Positions 1 to 9,150 are shown, counted from the stretch's first letter. The stretch is DNA of 64,000 bases from Hyphomicrobium sp. NDB2Meth4 (GCF_900117445.1 NZ_FPEJ01000009.1:186001-250000), one strand, 5' to 3'. Notes: generated from the sequence alone by a model not told the origin. Numbers and translations are program-made.

Positions 1-138
1 CGCTCCAATCAACTGCACGTGCCGCCGGTGCGCTCCACGCGCTACGACGGCATCATGTCCGACAAGAAACCCATGCCGCCGCAGCGCGACCGCGGCTTGC
101 CGCGTCCGCAAGTCATCGAATCACCGATGCGCCAATAG
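1..138 (+). CDS. C-terminal fragment of an unidentified protein
   Basis: Frame 1 is open from the first base to a TAG at 136-138 and gives the last 45 residues of a protein whose start lies outside the window. The tail is basic and proline-rich (KKPMPPQRDRGLPRPQ region) and shows no recognisable domain. The next gene on this strand starts about 160 bases downstream. It could be the disordered tail of any protein. The only support is the open frame and its codon use, so confidence is moderate. Confidence 0.45.
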   Translation, partial: RSNQLHVPPVRSTRYDGIMSDKKPMPPQRDRGLPRPQVIESPMRQ

Positions 139-296
139 GGTTCGGGCGGCGCAGAGATGCGTAGGCCGGTGACTGTGGAAATCGGCCCGAGCGCAACACC
201 GTAATTGTGGCGCTCGTCTTGCCCCACCGGCGTCTCGTCCACAGACTTATCGCAATGATTCTTTCGATAGATTCTGGGCGATAGGTTCTGAACGAG

Positions 297-719
297 ATGC
301 GATCAGCGGCAACGAAGGCGGCGCAGGCCAAGGCACCGACGGGTGCTGGAGAGAGCGCAATTGCCGCGGCGGTCCGCCGTCCCGCACGGGGCGCTGCTTT
401 ATGGGCTACGATCGGCTTCGTCAGCGGGGCCGTTTTCTGGCACGCGGTCGGCTTCTGGACGTTCATGTCGGAGCTGGTGCTCGACGGCAGAGAGGCTTCC
501 GCGTCCGAGGAAATGATCGAAGTGGCGGCAGATATCGAAACCGGCAGCTTGCCGAGCGTATACCGCGTCGATCCGCGGAAGTGCACCAGCCTGGTCCTGA
601 AGCGCGAGGCGAACTACACGGCGGCTCAGGCCTGTCCGCGCGAGGGGATTGCTCTCCGGCTCGACACCGAATCGACGCGCGAGGACATCGCCGTCATTGC
701 CGACGCCGGCCCGCGCTAA
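297..719 (+). CDS. Hypothetical single-pass membrane protein
   Basis: The 140-residue product has an Ala/Arg-rich basic N-terminus, one hydrophobic segment at about residues 34-55 (ALWATIGFVSGAVFWHAVGF) and a polar C-terminal half with two cysteines (DPRKCTSL and QACPREG) that could form a disulfide outside the membrane. The topology suggests a short cytoplasmic tail and a periplasmic domain. The family is not recognised. The ATG at 297 follows a weak GAACGAG sequence. A longer frame on the same strand (from 401) overlaps it and looks like an artefact of high GC. Confidence 0.6.
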   Translation: MRSAATKAAQAKAPTGAGESAIAAAVRRPARGAALWATIGFVSGAVFWHAVGFWTFMSELVLDGREASASEEMIEVAADIETGSLPSVYRVDPRKCTSLVLKREANYTAAQACPREGIALRLDTESTREDIAVIADAGPR

Positions 720-742
720 TCGAAGCTCCACATCGTGAGATT

Positions 743-1495
743 TCAGGCGGCCTTACGGGTGCGCTCGGTGCGCCAGCGGTAAGGGGCGGTTGCGATATAG
801 CCCAATCCCGCCGGTGCGTGCGAGACGTGCAGCGTCGTGGGGTCGATGCTCCAGGAGTTCGCCAGCCGCAGAACGTGATCTTCGGTCGGGTGGAGGATGA
901 TCTCCCCGCCAGCGTCGCCTTTGCGGCCACGCACGCCACGCAGTTCAAACAACTTGAGACCGAGCGAGCGCTCCTCGCGGCTGGGGCGGCCCTTGTTCCA
1001 GACGACGCCCTCGTCGCTGACGGCGAACGCGCGCACGAGGCGCCCATCCTTCACGCGCGCCCAGGCGTAGTAATCGATCGGCGGATAGCTGAAGAAATAC
1101 TGAGTCTCGGAGAAGCGGCTGCCGAGGTCGACGAGGAGCGGCGTGCACTTATCGGCGAAGCCGGTGCCGAGCGGATGTGGCAGCGACAGGCCGACGGCGA
1201 ACACCCAGCCCTCGACCGCTGGCGAAACGAAGACGCGCGTTGCGCCCAGCCAGTCATCGTAGACGGCGCCGATACCAGAATTCCAGTTGCATGCAGAAGC
1301 GTCTTCGAGTTGCAGCGCCTCGAGAACCTCGAGCGGGTCGTCGCTGCGCACGGCAAGCCACGCCATACTGCAGCCGAAGGCGCATGGCCCGTCCGGCGCC
1401 TGCGCGAAGTAGACGCGCTTCTCGCCGCCGGCGCGGGCGAGGAGAAAGGCTCCGGCGACGGTCAAAGCCGTCATGCAAAGGATGATGATGATCAC
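743..1495 (-). CDS. Hypothetical membrane-anchored protein
   Basis: The 250-residue product opens with a strongly hydrophobic segment (IIIILCMTALTVAGAFLLA), which would serve as an uncleaved anchor or a signal peptide. A globular region follows that is rich in aromatic residues and contains about four cysteines. I recognise no catalytic motif. The start is a GTG at 1495; an in-frame ATG at 1474 sits inside the hydrophobic segment and would shorten it. It is transcribed towards the gene at 297-719, which ends 23 bases away. The function is unknown. Confidence 0.55.
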   Translation of the reverse strand: MIIIILCMTALTVAGAFLLARAGGEKRVYFAQAPDGPCAFGCSMAWLAVRSDDPLEVLEALQLEDASACNWNSGIGAVYDDWLGATRVFVSPAVEGWVFAVGLSLPHPLGTGFADKCTPLLVDLGSRFSETQYFFSYPPIDYYAWARVKDGRLVRAFAVSDEGVVWNKGRPSREERSLGLKLFELRGVRGRKGDAGGEIILHPTEDHVLRLANSWSIDPTTLHVSHAPAGLGYIATAPYRWRTERTRKAA

Positions 1496-1936
1496 GCTCG
1501 CCGGCCCTGGCGCTATCGTTATGACAGGGTTTTATGGTGCCGATCGGCGCTATCGCGCAAGCTGAGGAGACGGCCAGATTGGGGAAAAGCCCGGTGCGAC
1601 GGCCGATCTCGGGCTAAGGCGCGGGCGGAGTGAGGCCAGCTTGCGCCGCTAACCGGTAGCGGGTCTCCGGCGAACGCCGCAAAGCTGGCCCCTGGCCTCG
1701 CTGAGCACGCCGTTTGAGGGCTGTGGGCGTGCCCTGCGTCTTGGCTGCCGAGGCCACCGCTGGCAACCCAACGGAACGGCCGGCGGCCAAACTCGAAAAA
1801 GCACGCGTACGGATATAGGAGCCTTATGACAGGGCTGTGTCTATCGATTCGCTCCGTGAGCCGCTGCGCGAATAAAATGGAAAAGGCGGCGCTGTCGATG
1901 CGCCGCCTTTGGATTTCAGTCGGGCCTTGCGGGCGA
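1496..1936. other. Intergenic stretch with no convincing gene
   Basis: This 441-base gap lies between the minus-strand gene ending its 5' side at 1495 and the first porin gene. Frames open in it on the minus strand run into the porin and have no good start site or protein character. The only clear element is the hairpin terminator at 1882-1910. Confidence 0.6.
1882..1910 (-). terminator. Rho-independent terminator of porin gene 1
   Basis: An 11-bp perfect stem (AAAGGCGGCGC / GCGCCGCCTTT) with a 7-base loop lies 27 bases beyond the porin stop codon. Read on the minus strand it is followed by a T-rich run (TTTCCATTTTATT). Confidence 0.8.
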
Positions 1937-2785
1937 TCAGGGGATCGCCACCTTGGCAGAGAAGACGAAGCGGCCATCGCACAGCGTATCGACCGGGCAG
2001 ATGTTGGCGGCGTCGCCACCGATGTTGGTGTCCCAGTAGCGGAAATCGAAGGTCATACCTTCGACGGCGAGCGCGAGGCCGACGTTCCAGTAGTAGTATT
2101 CGTTGTCGGTGGCGATCGCGTTGACCCAGTAGCCATCGCTGATGCTACCGCGCTGCCAGCCGAGCACGCCGTTGACGGTGGGCGTGAAGACGGAAACCTT
2201 CGGCAGCGTCCAGGCAGCCATGGTCTCGATCGTCCAGACAGAGCCGGTCTTGGCGAAGTACTCGGGCGACCAATAAACGGTGGTGCCGGTGACGAGGCTC
2301 GGGTGCAGGACCGACCAGCTATAGCCAGCCTTCAATTCCCAGTAGTTCGGGTCGGCGGTGGCAACAGGCAGAGAGTTGTCCGGATTGGCGCCCGGGTATG
2401 AGTAGTAGATGAAGCCGAAGTCGAGGTTCATCGCGCCGAGCGGAGACTGCCAAGTGGGGCGAATACCGCCATACCAGTCCACCTCGGCGTTGGCCGGGGG
2501 TGCGTTGTTGAAGTCGACCATCGACGACCAGACACCGGCATAGAGCATGCCCCAAGAGACGTCGGCGCCTCCCTGGAGGGCCGGGTCGTTATCGGACTGC
2601 GAGATGCCGCGGAACACGTAGTCCGAGGTCACGCCGATGTTGAAAGAGTAGGTGAATTTGCGCCCTTCCTCGACCGGCGCCGCGGGAGCGGCGACTTCGT
2701 AGCCATCGGCGAGAGCGGCGGTGGATGCGGCGGCTGCAGCTGCGAGCACACCGCATAGTGCAAAGATCTTGCGAGATACGGTCAT
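1937..2785 (-). CDS. TorF family putative outer-membrane porin, copy 1
   Basis: The 282-residue product has a Sec signal peptide (MTVSRKIFALCGV, then an Ala-rich core ending near AALA-DGYE) followed by a beta-rich outer-membrane protein. The block TSDYVFRGISQSDNDP is the hallmark of the TIGR02001 family (TorF-like putative porins) and recurs in both neighbours. The barrel is predicted to sit in the outer membrane; the substrate is unknown. The ATG at 2785 is chosen because GAGGGG lies 9 bases upstream, while the ATG at 2794 directly touches that sequence. It is the last of three tandem paralogues, all on the minus strand, each with its own terminator, so each is probably transcribed separately. 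Confidence 0.9.
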   Translation of the reverse strand: MTVSRKIFALCGVLAAAAAASTAALADGYEVAAPAAPVEEGRKFTYSFNIGVTSDYVFRGISQSDNDPALQGGADVSWGMLYAGVWSSMVDFNNAPPANAEVDWYGGIRPTWQSPLGAMNLDFGFIYYSYPGANPDNSLPVATADPNYWELKAGYSWSVLHPSLVTGTTVYWSPEYFAKTGSVWTIETMAAWTLPKVSVFTPTVNGVLGWQRGSISDGYWVNAIATDNEYYYWNVGLALAVEGMTFDFRYWDTNIGGDAANICPVDTLCDGRFVFSAKVAIP

Positions 2786-2995
2786 GTGGTCCATCCCCTC
2801 GTGGCATAGACGCGCCATACACCGTGCCGCACTGCGGCTTCGATCAAGAAGGCCTGATGCGCAGGCCCCGCACAAGTTCCATTTGATCCAGCTCTCGCGC
2901 TTGCTGTGCCTGTGTGGCACACCCGCAACAACCTCTGAATAATGTGTTAATTGCGCACCCTCGGGCCGAGGGGAAGTCTTTCACGCCAAAACGAA

Positions 2996-3024
2996 AACGG
3001 GGCCGGAAGTGATCCAGCCCCGTT
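2996..3024 (-). terminator. Rho-independent terminator of porin gene 2
   Basis: The stem AACGGGGC / GCCCCGTT lies 23 bases past the stop of the second porin. On the minus strand it is followed by TTCGTTTT. The stem sequence is almost the same as that of the terminator after the third porin, as expected if the gene and its terminator were duplicated together. Confidence 0.75.
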
Positions 3025-3047
3025 CCGTCGTGTATCGAGAGAGTAGA

Positions 3048-3881
3048 TTAGGGAAGAACAACCTTGGCGCTGAACACGAAGCGACCGTCGCAGTAGTCGT
3101 TGATGCAGGTGAGCGTATTGGACGTCGAGTTGGAAGCGTCCGTGCCCCAGTAGCGGAAGTCGAAGGTCAGCTTGTCGACTGCGAGAGCCAGACCAGCGTT
3201 CCAGTACCAGTAGTTGTTGAAGCCGTTGGCGGCGGAGTATTCGTCGCCACCGGTCACGTAGCCCACCACACCGTTGATGGTCGGAACGAACGGTCCGATC
3301 TGGTGGAAGGTGTAACCGGCATTGCCTTCGATGGTCCACACGCTGCCGGTCTCGGCGAAGGAATCGGGTGACCAGTAGACGTTGAGGCCGGTGGCCATGT
3401 TCTTGAACAGCTCGCCGCTCACGCCGGCCTTGAGTTCGACGTAGTTGAGCTGCGGACCGTCGGTGACCGGGAAGATCCAGCTCTCACCGGGATAGGTGTA
3501 GTAGATCACGCCGAAGTCGAACGTGGCTTCGCGCCAGGTCGGCTTGATGCCGGCGTACCAGTCCATCTCGACGCGGGCGTCGTTGGTGGCTGCGCTGCCA
3601 CCGAAATCGACGCCAGAGGCCCACCAGCCAGCGTAGAAGATGCCATAACCGATATCGACGCCGCCCTGGATGGTCGGGTCGTTATCCGACTGAGAGATGC
3701 CGCGGAAGACGTAGTCCGACACGACACCCAGGTTGAAGGAGTAGGTGAACTTGCGGCCCTCGTCGGCAGGCGCTGCCGGTGCCGCAACCTCGTACCCGTC
3801 GGCGGCGGCGGTCCCGGAGATCGCTGTGAGCGCAAGACCCACCGCCCCGCACAGGGCAGCAAGCTTTCTAGTGTTCGTCAT
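3048..3881 (-). CDS. TorF family putative outer-membrane porin, copy 2
   Basis: The 277-residue product has a cleavable signal peptide (MTNTRKLAALCGAVGLALTA, cut near TAAA-DGYE) and the same DGYEVAAPAAP linker and DYVFRGISQSDNDP block as copy 1. The rest alternates aromatic and small residues in a beta-barrel pattern and ends in KVVLP, like the KVAIP and TVALP ends of the other copies. The start at 3881 is set by the signal peptide and by GAGGGA 11 bases upstream; the longer frame has no signal-like start. It is one of three tandem paralogues and presumably forms an outer-membrane channel of unknown selectivity. Confidence 0.9.
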   Translation of the reverse strand: MTNTRKLAALCGAVGLALTAISGTAAADGYEVAAPAAPADEGRKFTYSFNLGVVSDYVFRGISQSDNDPTIQGGVDIGYGIFYAGWWASGVDFGGSAATNDARVEMDWYAGIKPTWREATFDFGVIYYTYPGESWIFPVTDGPQLNYVELKAGVSGELFKNMATGLNVYWSPDSFAETGSVWTIEGNAGYTFHQIGPFVPTINGVVGYVTGGDEYSAANGFNNYWYWNAGLALAVDKLTFDFRYWGTDASNSTSNTLTCINDYCDGRFVFSAKVVLP

Positions 3882-4118
3882 GAGAAGCCAATTCCCTCTT
3901 GCTTTCGAGGGCAAGAACGCGCCCAACCGCCAAAATCTGCATCCGCGGTGCGCGTTACGGGAATCCACGGCGTAGAAGAGAGAAACGACGCAAATCACCG
4001 GCGTTCACAAGATGTAATCAGCTTATCCAAGTGTTCTCCCCAAAAAGCGTGGCCGGAGAGCAACGGCCCTAACAATCGCAATGCTTTAGATGATTACAAT
4101 TTGGGCACATGACGCCAA

Positions 4119-4144
4119 AACGGGGCCGATTTCTCGGCCCCGTT
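4119..4144 (-). terminator. Rho-independent terminator of porin gene 3
   Basis: The stem AACGGGGCCGA / TCGGCCCCGTT is 11 bp with a GAAA tetraloop when read on the minus strand, and TTTTGGCG follows. It begins 28 bases after the stop codon of the third porin. Confidence 0.8.
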
Positions 4145-4172
4145 GGCAGGGTTTGATCTGGGGTTTGCCAGA

Positions 4173-4970
4173 TTAGGGCAGCGCAACCGTGAGGCTGAAC
4201 ACGAAGCGCTCGTCGCACTTGCTCGTGCCGAAGCACTCGGCTTTGCTCAGGTCGGTATCCCAATAGCGGAGGTCGAATGTGATCTTGTCCACTGCGAGAG
4301 AGAGACCGGCGTTCCAGTAGGTGTAGTCGATGAACGACGCGGCGTCGGCATCCACATGGCCCACGAGGCCGCTGACCGTCGGCGAGAAGATCCACAACTG
4401 CGGCAGGGCATAAGCCAAACTTCCCTCGAACGTCCAGGTCTCACCAACCTCGCCGGTATACTCCGGCGACCAGTAGGCAACACCACCGGCAGTCAGCCCC
4501 TTGAGGATCTCGCCGCTCACACCGGCCTTCAACTCGACGTAGTCAAGCTCGGCTAGGCTGTCGCCCGCCCCTGGGTAAGTGTAGTAGATGACGCCGAAAT
4601 CGAAGGTCGCGGGACCCCAGGTCGGCTTAATGCCGGCGTAGTAATCGATTTCGACCTGAGCGTCCTCACCAAAGCCCGTGGAGTCCCCGCCGAAGTCGAG
4701 GCCCGAACCCCACGCGCCGGCGTAGAAGATCCCGTAGCCAATACCCACCGAACCCTGGATGGTCGGATCGTTATCGGTCTGAGAGATACCGCGGAACACG
4801 TAGTCGGACGTGCCCGTGATGGAGAAGGAATAGGTGAACTCGCGCTCCGGCTTTACAGGCGCATCCTTGATGCTGCCCTCATATCCGTCGGCGAGGGCAC
4901 CGCTGGTGAGCGCGAGAAGCGCGATACCTGCTACGCCAACCAACTTAATTACGCTACGAGACTCGGCCAT
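4173..4970 (-). CDS. TorF family putative outer-membrane porin, copy 3
   Basis: The 265-residue product has a signal peptide (MAESRSVIKLVGVAGIALLA, cut near GALA-DGYE) and the family block SDYVFRGISQTDNDP. It is the most divergent copy: its linker is EGSIKDAPVKPER instead of the AAPAAP type, and it is slightly shorter. It shares the GYGIFYAG and FDFGVIYYTYPG segments with copy 2, so copies 2 and 3 look closer to each other. It comes first in the tandem set. The 361-base upstream gap separates it from a divergently transcribed reductase gene and must hold its promoter. Confidence 0.9.
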   Translation of the reverse strand: MAESRSVIKLVGVAGIALLALTSGALADGYEGSIKDAPVKPEREFTYSFSITGTSDYVFRGISQTDNDPTIQGSVGIGYGIFYAGAWGSGLDFGGDSTGFGEDAQVEIDYYAGIKPTWGPATFDFGVIYYTYPGAGDSLAELDYVELKAGVSGEILKGLTAGGVAYWSPEYTGEVGETWTFEGSLAYALPQLWIFSPTVSGLVGHVDADAASFIDYTYWNAGLSLAVDKITFDLRYWDTDLSKAECFGTSKCDERFVFSLTVALP

Positions 4971-5331
4971 GATGGAAACTTACCCCCGTACACTACTGAC
5001 CACTTAAAGCGCCGAACTCGTCGGTGCCGCTGGGAGGCGGCTCTTCTCGAACGCTTCTGGAGTGTAGAAAAAGCGTAAACGGGGCTTGCTACAAGCCGAA
5101 TCGGACTTATCCAACGTCTCGTGTGCAACCCTGTAACCCATATGCAACGAACGGTGTTCTTTGGCTAGAAATTGGACAAAACACGCTTTGTGACAGGGCA
5201 TGGACCGATTCTGATATTGGTCAAGCCGAGTGCGGGTGCTCAAAATATGATCAGGCGTGTTGCACCGCACCAGCGTACCCTCTCCCATCCTTGGCGAAAG
5301 CTCCCCACCCCGATGACCTCCTGCTTCTCGA
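4971..5331. other. Divergent intergenic region, probable promoters
   Basis: This 361-base gap lies between the minus-strand porin (start 4970) and the plus-strand SDR gene (start 5332), so it must contain both promoters. No operator or hairpin stands out. Short frames on both strands lack start signals and were not accepted. Confidence 0.5.
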
Positions 5332-6066
5332 ATGGCTAGCGCTCCCCGTCACACAGCCTTGATTACGGGCGCCGCCCGGCGCATCGGCCGCGCGATAGCG
5401 CTCGACCTCGCGGCGCACGGGTGGCAGGTCGGTATCCACTACCGGAGGTCACGGGAGGAAGCCGAGGGGCTCGCGAGCGAGATTCGCCGCGGCGGGGGCG
5501 AGGCGGTGGCTCTAGCCGCCAACCTTGCCGATATCGAGGACGTGCAGTCGCTGATCCCGCGGTGCGCCGAGGCCCTGGGTCAACCCACCTGCCTCGTCAA
5601 CAACGCTTCGGAGTTCTTCCTCGACACCATCGGCTCAGTGACGCCGGAGGGGTGGCACACGCACCTCGACATCAATCTGAAGGCGCCTGTGTTTCTGGCG
5701 CAGGCGCTCTACGCGAGCCTGCCGGAGGGGGTCGACGGCAACGTCATCAACATCATCGACCAGCGCGTCTGGCGACCGACGCCCGACTTCTTCTCGTACA
5801 CAATCTCGAAGGCGGGTCTGTGGACGGCAACGCAGACGTTGGCACAAGCGATGGCGCCACGGGTGCGCGTCAATGCAATCGGGCCGGGGCCGGTGCTGCA
5901 GAGCGTGCATCAGACAGCGGACGACTTCGACGCCGAGAAGCATGGGACGCCGCTGCGACGCGGCCCATCACTTCAGGAGATTGCCACTGCGGTCCGCTTC
6001 ATCCTCGCAACGCCGTCGATGACCGGCCAGATGATCGCGCTCGACGGCGGACAACACCTGGCGTGA
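5332..6066 (+). CDS. SDR-family reductase, pteridine-reductase/FolM-like
   Basis: The 244-residue protein is a classical short-chain dehydrogenase. The nucleotide-binding motif reads TGAARRIG, where Arg follows the three variable residues; that form is typical of pteridine reductases and FolM-type dihydromonapterin/dihydrofolate reductases. NNAS (about residue 87) and the catalytic YTISK (about 159-163) follow, and the C-terminal MTGQMIALDGGQHLA is standard for the family. The likely role is NADPH-dependent pterin reduction in the cytoplasm. The substrate assignment is inference; a general oxidoreductase is possible. The ribosome binding site is weak, so the exact start is uncertain. Confidence 0.85.
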   Translation: MASAPRHTALITGAARRIGRAIALDLAAHGWQVGIHYRRSREEAEGLASEIRRGGGEAVALAANLADIEDVQSLIPRCAEALGQPTCLVNNASEFFLDTIGSVTPEGWHTHLDINLKAPVFLAQALYASLPEGVDGNVINIIDQRVWRPTPDFFSYTISKAGLWTATQTLAQAMAPRVRVNAIGPGPVLQSVHQTADDFDAEKHGTPLRRGPSLQEIATAVRFILATPSMTGQMIALDGGQHLA

Positions 6067-6289
6067 GGGACCGCGCGAAATTACAGCGTTTACCGCTTAT
6101 TGACTTTGCCGAGGCGCCACAATTCCGCTCCTAGTTGCTCTAACTCGCGCCCTATTGGTGCTGCTTGCTCGTCAGCGTCGGGGGTGCCGACGATTCGTAA
6201 ACCACCTGTTAACGTTAAGCCTTTAAGAACGTTTGGTGGTTTCGTGTCGGGCGCACGCATCAGAAGCGCCGCGTGGGACGGGTAAAATA

Positions 6290-7609
6290 ATGAAGAGCTT
6301 TTTTGGAGCATCGCTGGGCTTCGCTCTCGCCGCCGCAATCAGCGCATCAGCCTTTGCGGCCGATCTTCCGGAAGTGAAAATCTCCGCCGCCAACAAGGTA
6401 CCGGCCTGCGCAACGCCAGGGCGGCTCACGGAATACCTCAAAGAGCGCAATCCCCGGCTCAACAGTCGTTACGAGCAGCTCGCAGCGCTCTACAAGAAGC
6501 ACGGCGAAGCGCTCGGCATCCGCTGGGACACTGCCTTCTTCCAGATGATCCTCGAGACAGGTGCGCTGCGCTATACCGGCGATGTGCGCCCTGACCAGAA
6601 TAACTTTGCCGGTCTTGGCGCCTCGGGCGGCGGCGCGCGCGGTGAGCGCTTCGCCGACATCTCGAGCGGCGTCAAAGCACATCTGCAGCATCTGCTCATG
6701 TACGCGGGCGATCACATCGATGATCCGGTCGCCGATCGCACGCGCAAGGTACAGGAATGGGGCGTGCTCACCGATTGGCAGCGCTCGATCGATGGCCCGA
6801 TGACCTACACTCTGGTCGCTCGTCAGTGGGCACCCACGTCGCGCAACTATGTGCGTGACGTCGAGGCGATCCAGGACGGGTTCTATTCCAGCCACTGCAA
6901 TACGCCTGATCCAGACCCAACGGCTAGCCAGGAAGCGCAGCTCGACACACCGCAGGCGGAGCCGGAGAAGGTCGCGGTGGCGGACGAGACTCCTGCCGCT
7001 TCCAAGGGTGCCGAGATCGCCAAGCGCAACATCGAGGCCGAGCGCACGCAGGGCGGCGCTCTGAGCGGGCTGGGCGCGGGGATGCTGGCCAGTGTCAACG
7101 CCTCATCAGCCAAGGCGGCTGCGGCACCGGCAGCCGAAGAGGATGCGCCTCCGGTGAAGCTGCTCAACGGCAATCAGAGCAGTGACGCAGTAGCTTCTGC
7201 CGACAGCAAGCCCGCAGCTCCGAGCAAGTCTGCTGCGAAGGCCGACAGCAAGGCGAACACCAAGCAGGCCGCCAAGACGAAGCCGGCGTCCAGCGATAGC
7301 GCCAGCAAGGGTGCCAACGTGCAGACGGCATCGATCGGCAGCGCCGCGACGCAGCTCAAGGTGCCTTCCGCGAAGAGCAGCAAGTGCAAGGTGTTCACCG
7401 CCAGCTATGGCGGTCAGCGCGCCGTCATCATCAAGGCAAACGGGGACGGGCAGACGAACTACACCGTCCTGGACGTGACGGAAGCCAACGAAAAGCGGGA
7501 GATCGAGGCGTACATCGCTGCCTATGCAAAGGGCGGCGAAAAGGTCGGCTCGTTCAACAACCAGACGAAGGCGCTGACGAAGGCCTTCGAGCTCTGCCCC
7601 GAGGGCTGA
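6290..7609 (+). CDS. Periplasmic glucosaminidase-domain protein, paralogue A
   Basis: The 439-residue product has a signal peptide (MKSFFGASLGFALAAAIS, cut near AFAA-DLPE). A glucosaminidase-type (peptidoglycan N-acetylglucosaminidase) domain spans about residues 30-205, with the likely catalytic Glu in FFQMILETG and the NNFAGLGASGGG loop. A long Ala/Lys/Ser-rich linker (about 210-360) follows, then a compact C-terminal module opening at SKCKVFTASYGG and closing at FELCPEG, whose two cysteines could pair in the periplasm. The start is the ATG at 6290 with GGGACGG upstream; the longer frame from 6233 would bury the signal peptide. The next gene is a paralogue with the same architecture. Confidence 0.85.
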   Translation: MKSFFGASLGFALAAAISASAFAADLPEVKISAANKVPACATPGRLTEYLKERNPRLNSRYEQLAALYKKHGEALGIRWDTAFFQMILETGALRYTGDVRPDQNNFAGLGASGGGARGERFADISSGVKAHLQHLLMYAGDHIDDPVADRTRKVQEWGVLTDWQRSIDGPMTYTLVARQWAPTSRNYVRDVEAIQDGFYSSHCNTPDPDPTASQEAQLDTPQAEPEKVAVADETPAASKGAEIAKRNIEAERTQGGALSGLGAGMLASVNASSAKAAAAPAAEEDAPPVKLLNGNQSSDAVASADSKPAAPSKSAAKADSKANTKQAAKTKPASSDSASKGANVQTASIGSAATQLKVPSAKSSKCKVFTASYGGQRAVIIKANGDGQTNYTVLDVTEANEKREIEAYIAAYAKGGEKVGSFNNQTKALTKAFELCPEG

Positions 7610-7708
7610 TCGCGCACGCAATGACGGGCGCGTCCACCCGATGCGCCCGCCGACGAGAAGAACGACGCGCCCCCAGCAGCCGTCAGAGATGAGACCGTAG
7701 AGAGCGCC

Positions 7709-9142
7709 ATGGTAACCCCATTGACGGCGAACGGGCGATTTGCGTCCTGCGCCCGCCACGTTGCTCGCGCGAGCATCGCGGTGCTTGCCATGCTCGTTGC
7801 CGCGCACGCGGAGGCCGCCCCGCCGAAGATTCGTACCGATGCGGGCAACACGGTTCCGCGATGCGTCACCCCGCAACGACTGATGGCCTTCCTCAAGACG
7901 CGCAACAGCAATCTCGATCCGCGCTTTTCCAACATCGCCAGCTTCTACAAGAAGCACGGCGAAGCATGGGGCGTGCGGTGGGACTACGCGTTCTTCCAGA
8001 TGGCGCTAGAGACCAACTTCCTGACCTATCGCCGTGGCAACGGCGACTGGGGCGACGTCAATCCGCGACAGAACAACTTTGCGGGGCTAGGGACGACGGG
8101 CGGCGGCGTCCCCGGCGACAGCTATCCGGACGTCTCGACAGGCGTGCTGGCGCAGATCCAGCATCTCGTCGTCTATTCGGGGCAGCGCATCAACAATCCA
8201 GTAGGGGCGCGCACGCGACTGAAGCAGGACGACATCATCGCGGTGATGGCGAGCAAGAACGGCAAGACGACATTCGGCGATCTGGCGCGCCGCTGGGCTG
8301 CGGATCGCAACTATGGTGCTTCGATTGAATGGGTGGCGACCAGCTATCGCCAGTCGTTCTGCACCGGTCCTGATCCTGTCGAAGAGGTGCGCGCGGCGCC
8401 GGAGAAGCCCGTGCGCCAGGCTCGCAATAACAAAGAGAAGCTCGCCAAGGCCGCGAACCTCGGTGGACCACAGGCCGCCGCAGAAGCGCCGGTGCGCACC
8501 ATCTGGTCTGCCGGCAACGCCGAACCCGGGGCCGCAGTGAGCGATGGCGCAGCGGTGCCGAAGACACCTCAGGTGAGAGCGGTAAAAGTGCGCACCGCGC
8601 CGATGCCCGAGCGTAAGCCGGAAATGCAAGTTGCTGCGCTCGACAGCGGACCTGTCGTCTCCGAGCAGATGATCCAGACGGGCAGCGAACCCGCGCCGGT
8701 GGCGGAGCTTGCGCCCGCGGCCGAGAGCGTGGCGACACCGCTCGTGAGCGATACAGCGGCGGCCGCAGAGCCCGATGCCCCGAGGTCCGAGGCGGCGCCC
8801 GCCGTCGCCTTCGCCTATGCAGGCGCGCTGGCATCGGCGCTGCCACGGGCGCAATCAGCGACGAAGGCCGACATGGAAGGCTGCCGCGTGGCGACTGCGA
8901 GCTACGGCGGCAAGAAGATACTTCTGGTGCGCTCGGCCGATTCTGAGCCGCTGCAGCTCACGTTGCTGACGGTGCTCGACGGCTTCGAGAAGTCGATGCT
9001 CGACAACTTCCTCAAGGCGCACGCGCCGGGAGGATCGAGCGTCGGCGAGTTCACCAGCCGGGATGCCGCGCTCGCAAAGGCCAGGGAACTCTGCTCGCGT
9101 GCGGCGGGCGGGACCTCTGGCGGGGGAGCGAGCGCAGGCTAG
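7709..9142 (+). CDS. Periplasmic glucosaminidase-domain protein, paralogue B
   Basis: The 477-residue product matches paralogue A domain by domain: an N-terminal signal (hydrophobic core IAVLAMLVAAHAEA), a glucosaminidase domain with FFQMALETN holding the likely catalytic Glu and NNFAGLGTTGGG, a long low-complexity Ala/Pro linker, and a C-terminal module from GCRVATASYGG to ELCSRA. It lies 99 bases after paralogue A on the same strand, so it arose by tandem duplication and is probably co-transcribed. The role is presumably cell-wall hydrolysis or remodelling. The N-terminal stretch before the hydrophobic core is longer than usual, so an internal start remains possible. Confidence 0.85.
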   Translation: MVTPLTANGRFASCARHVARASIAVLAMLVAAHAEAAPPKIRTDAGNTVPRCVTPQRLMAFLKTRNSNLDPRFSNIASFYKKHGEAWGVRWDYAFFQMALETNFLTYRRGNGDWGDVNPRQNNFAGLGTTGGGVPGDSYPDVSTGVLAQIQHLVVYSGQRINNPVGARTRLKQDDIIAVMASKNGKTTFGDLARRWAADRNYGASIEWVATSYRQSFCTGPDPVEEVRAAPEKPVRQARNNKEKLAKAANLGGPQAAAEAPVRTIWSAGNAEPGAAVSDGAAVPKTPQVRAVKVRTAPMPERKPEMQVAALDSGPVVSEQMIQTGSEPAPVAELAPAAESVATPLVSDTAAAAEPDAPRSEAAPAVAFAYAGALASALPRAQSATKADMEGCRVATASYGGKKILLVRSADSEPLQLTLLTVLDGFEKSMLDNFLKAHAPGGSSVGEFTSRDAALAKARELCSRAAGGTSGGGASAG

Positions 9143-9150
9143 ACGGGGGA

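Noticed and set aside
401-1633. 410-residue plus-strand open frame
   Set aside because: It overlaps two better genes, is extremely Arg-rich, and has the look of a GC-rich antisense frame with no domain.
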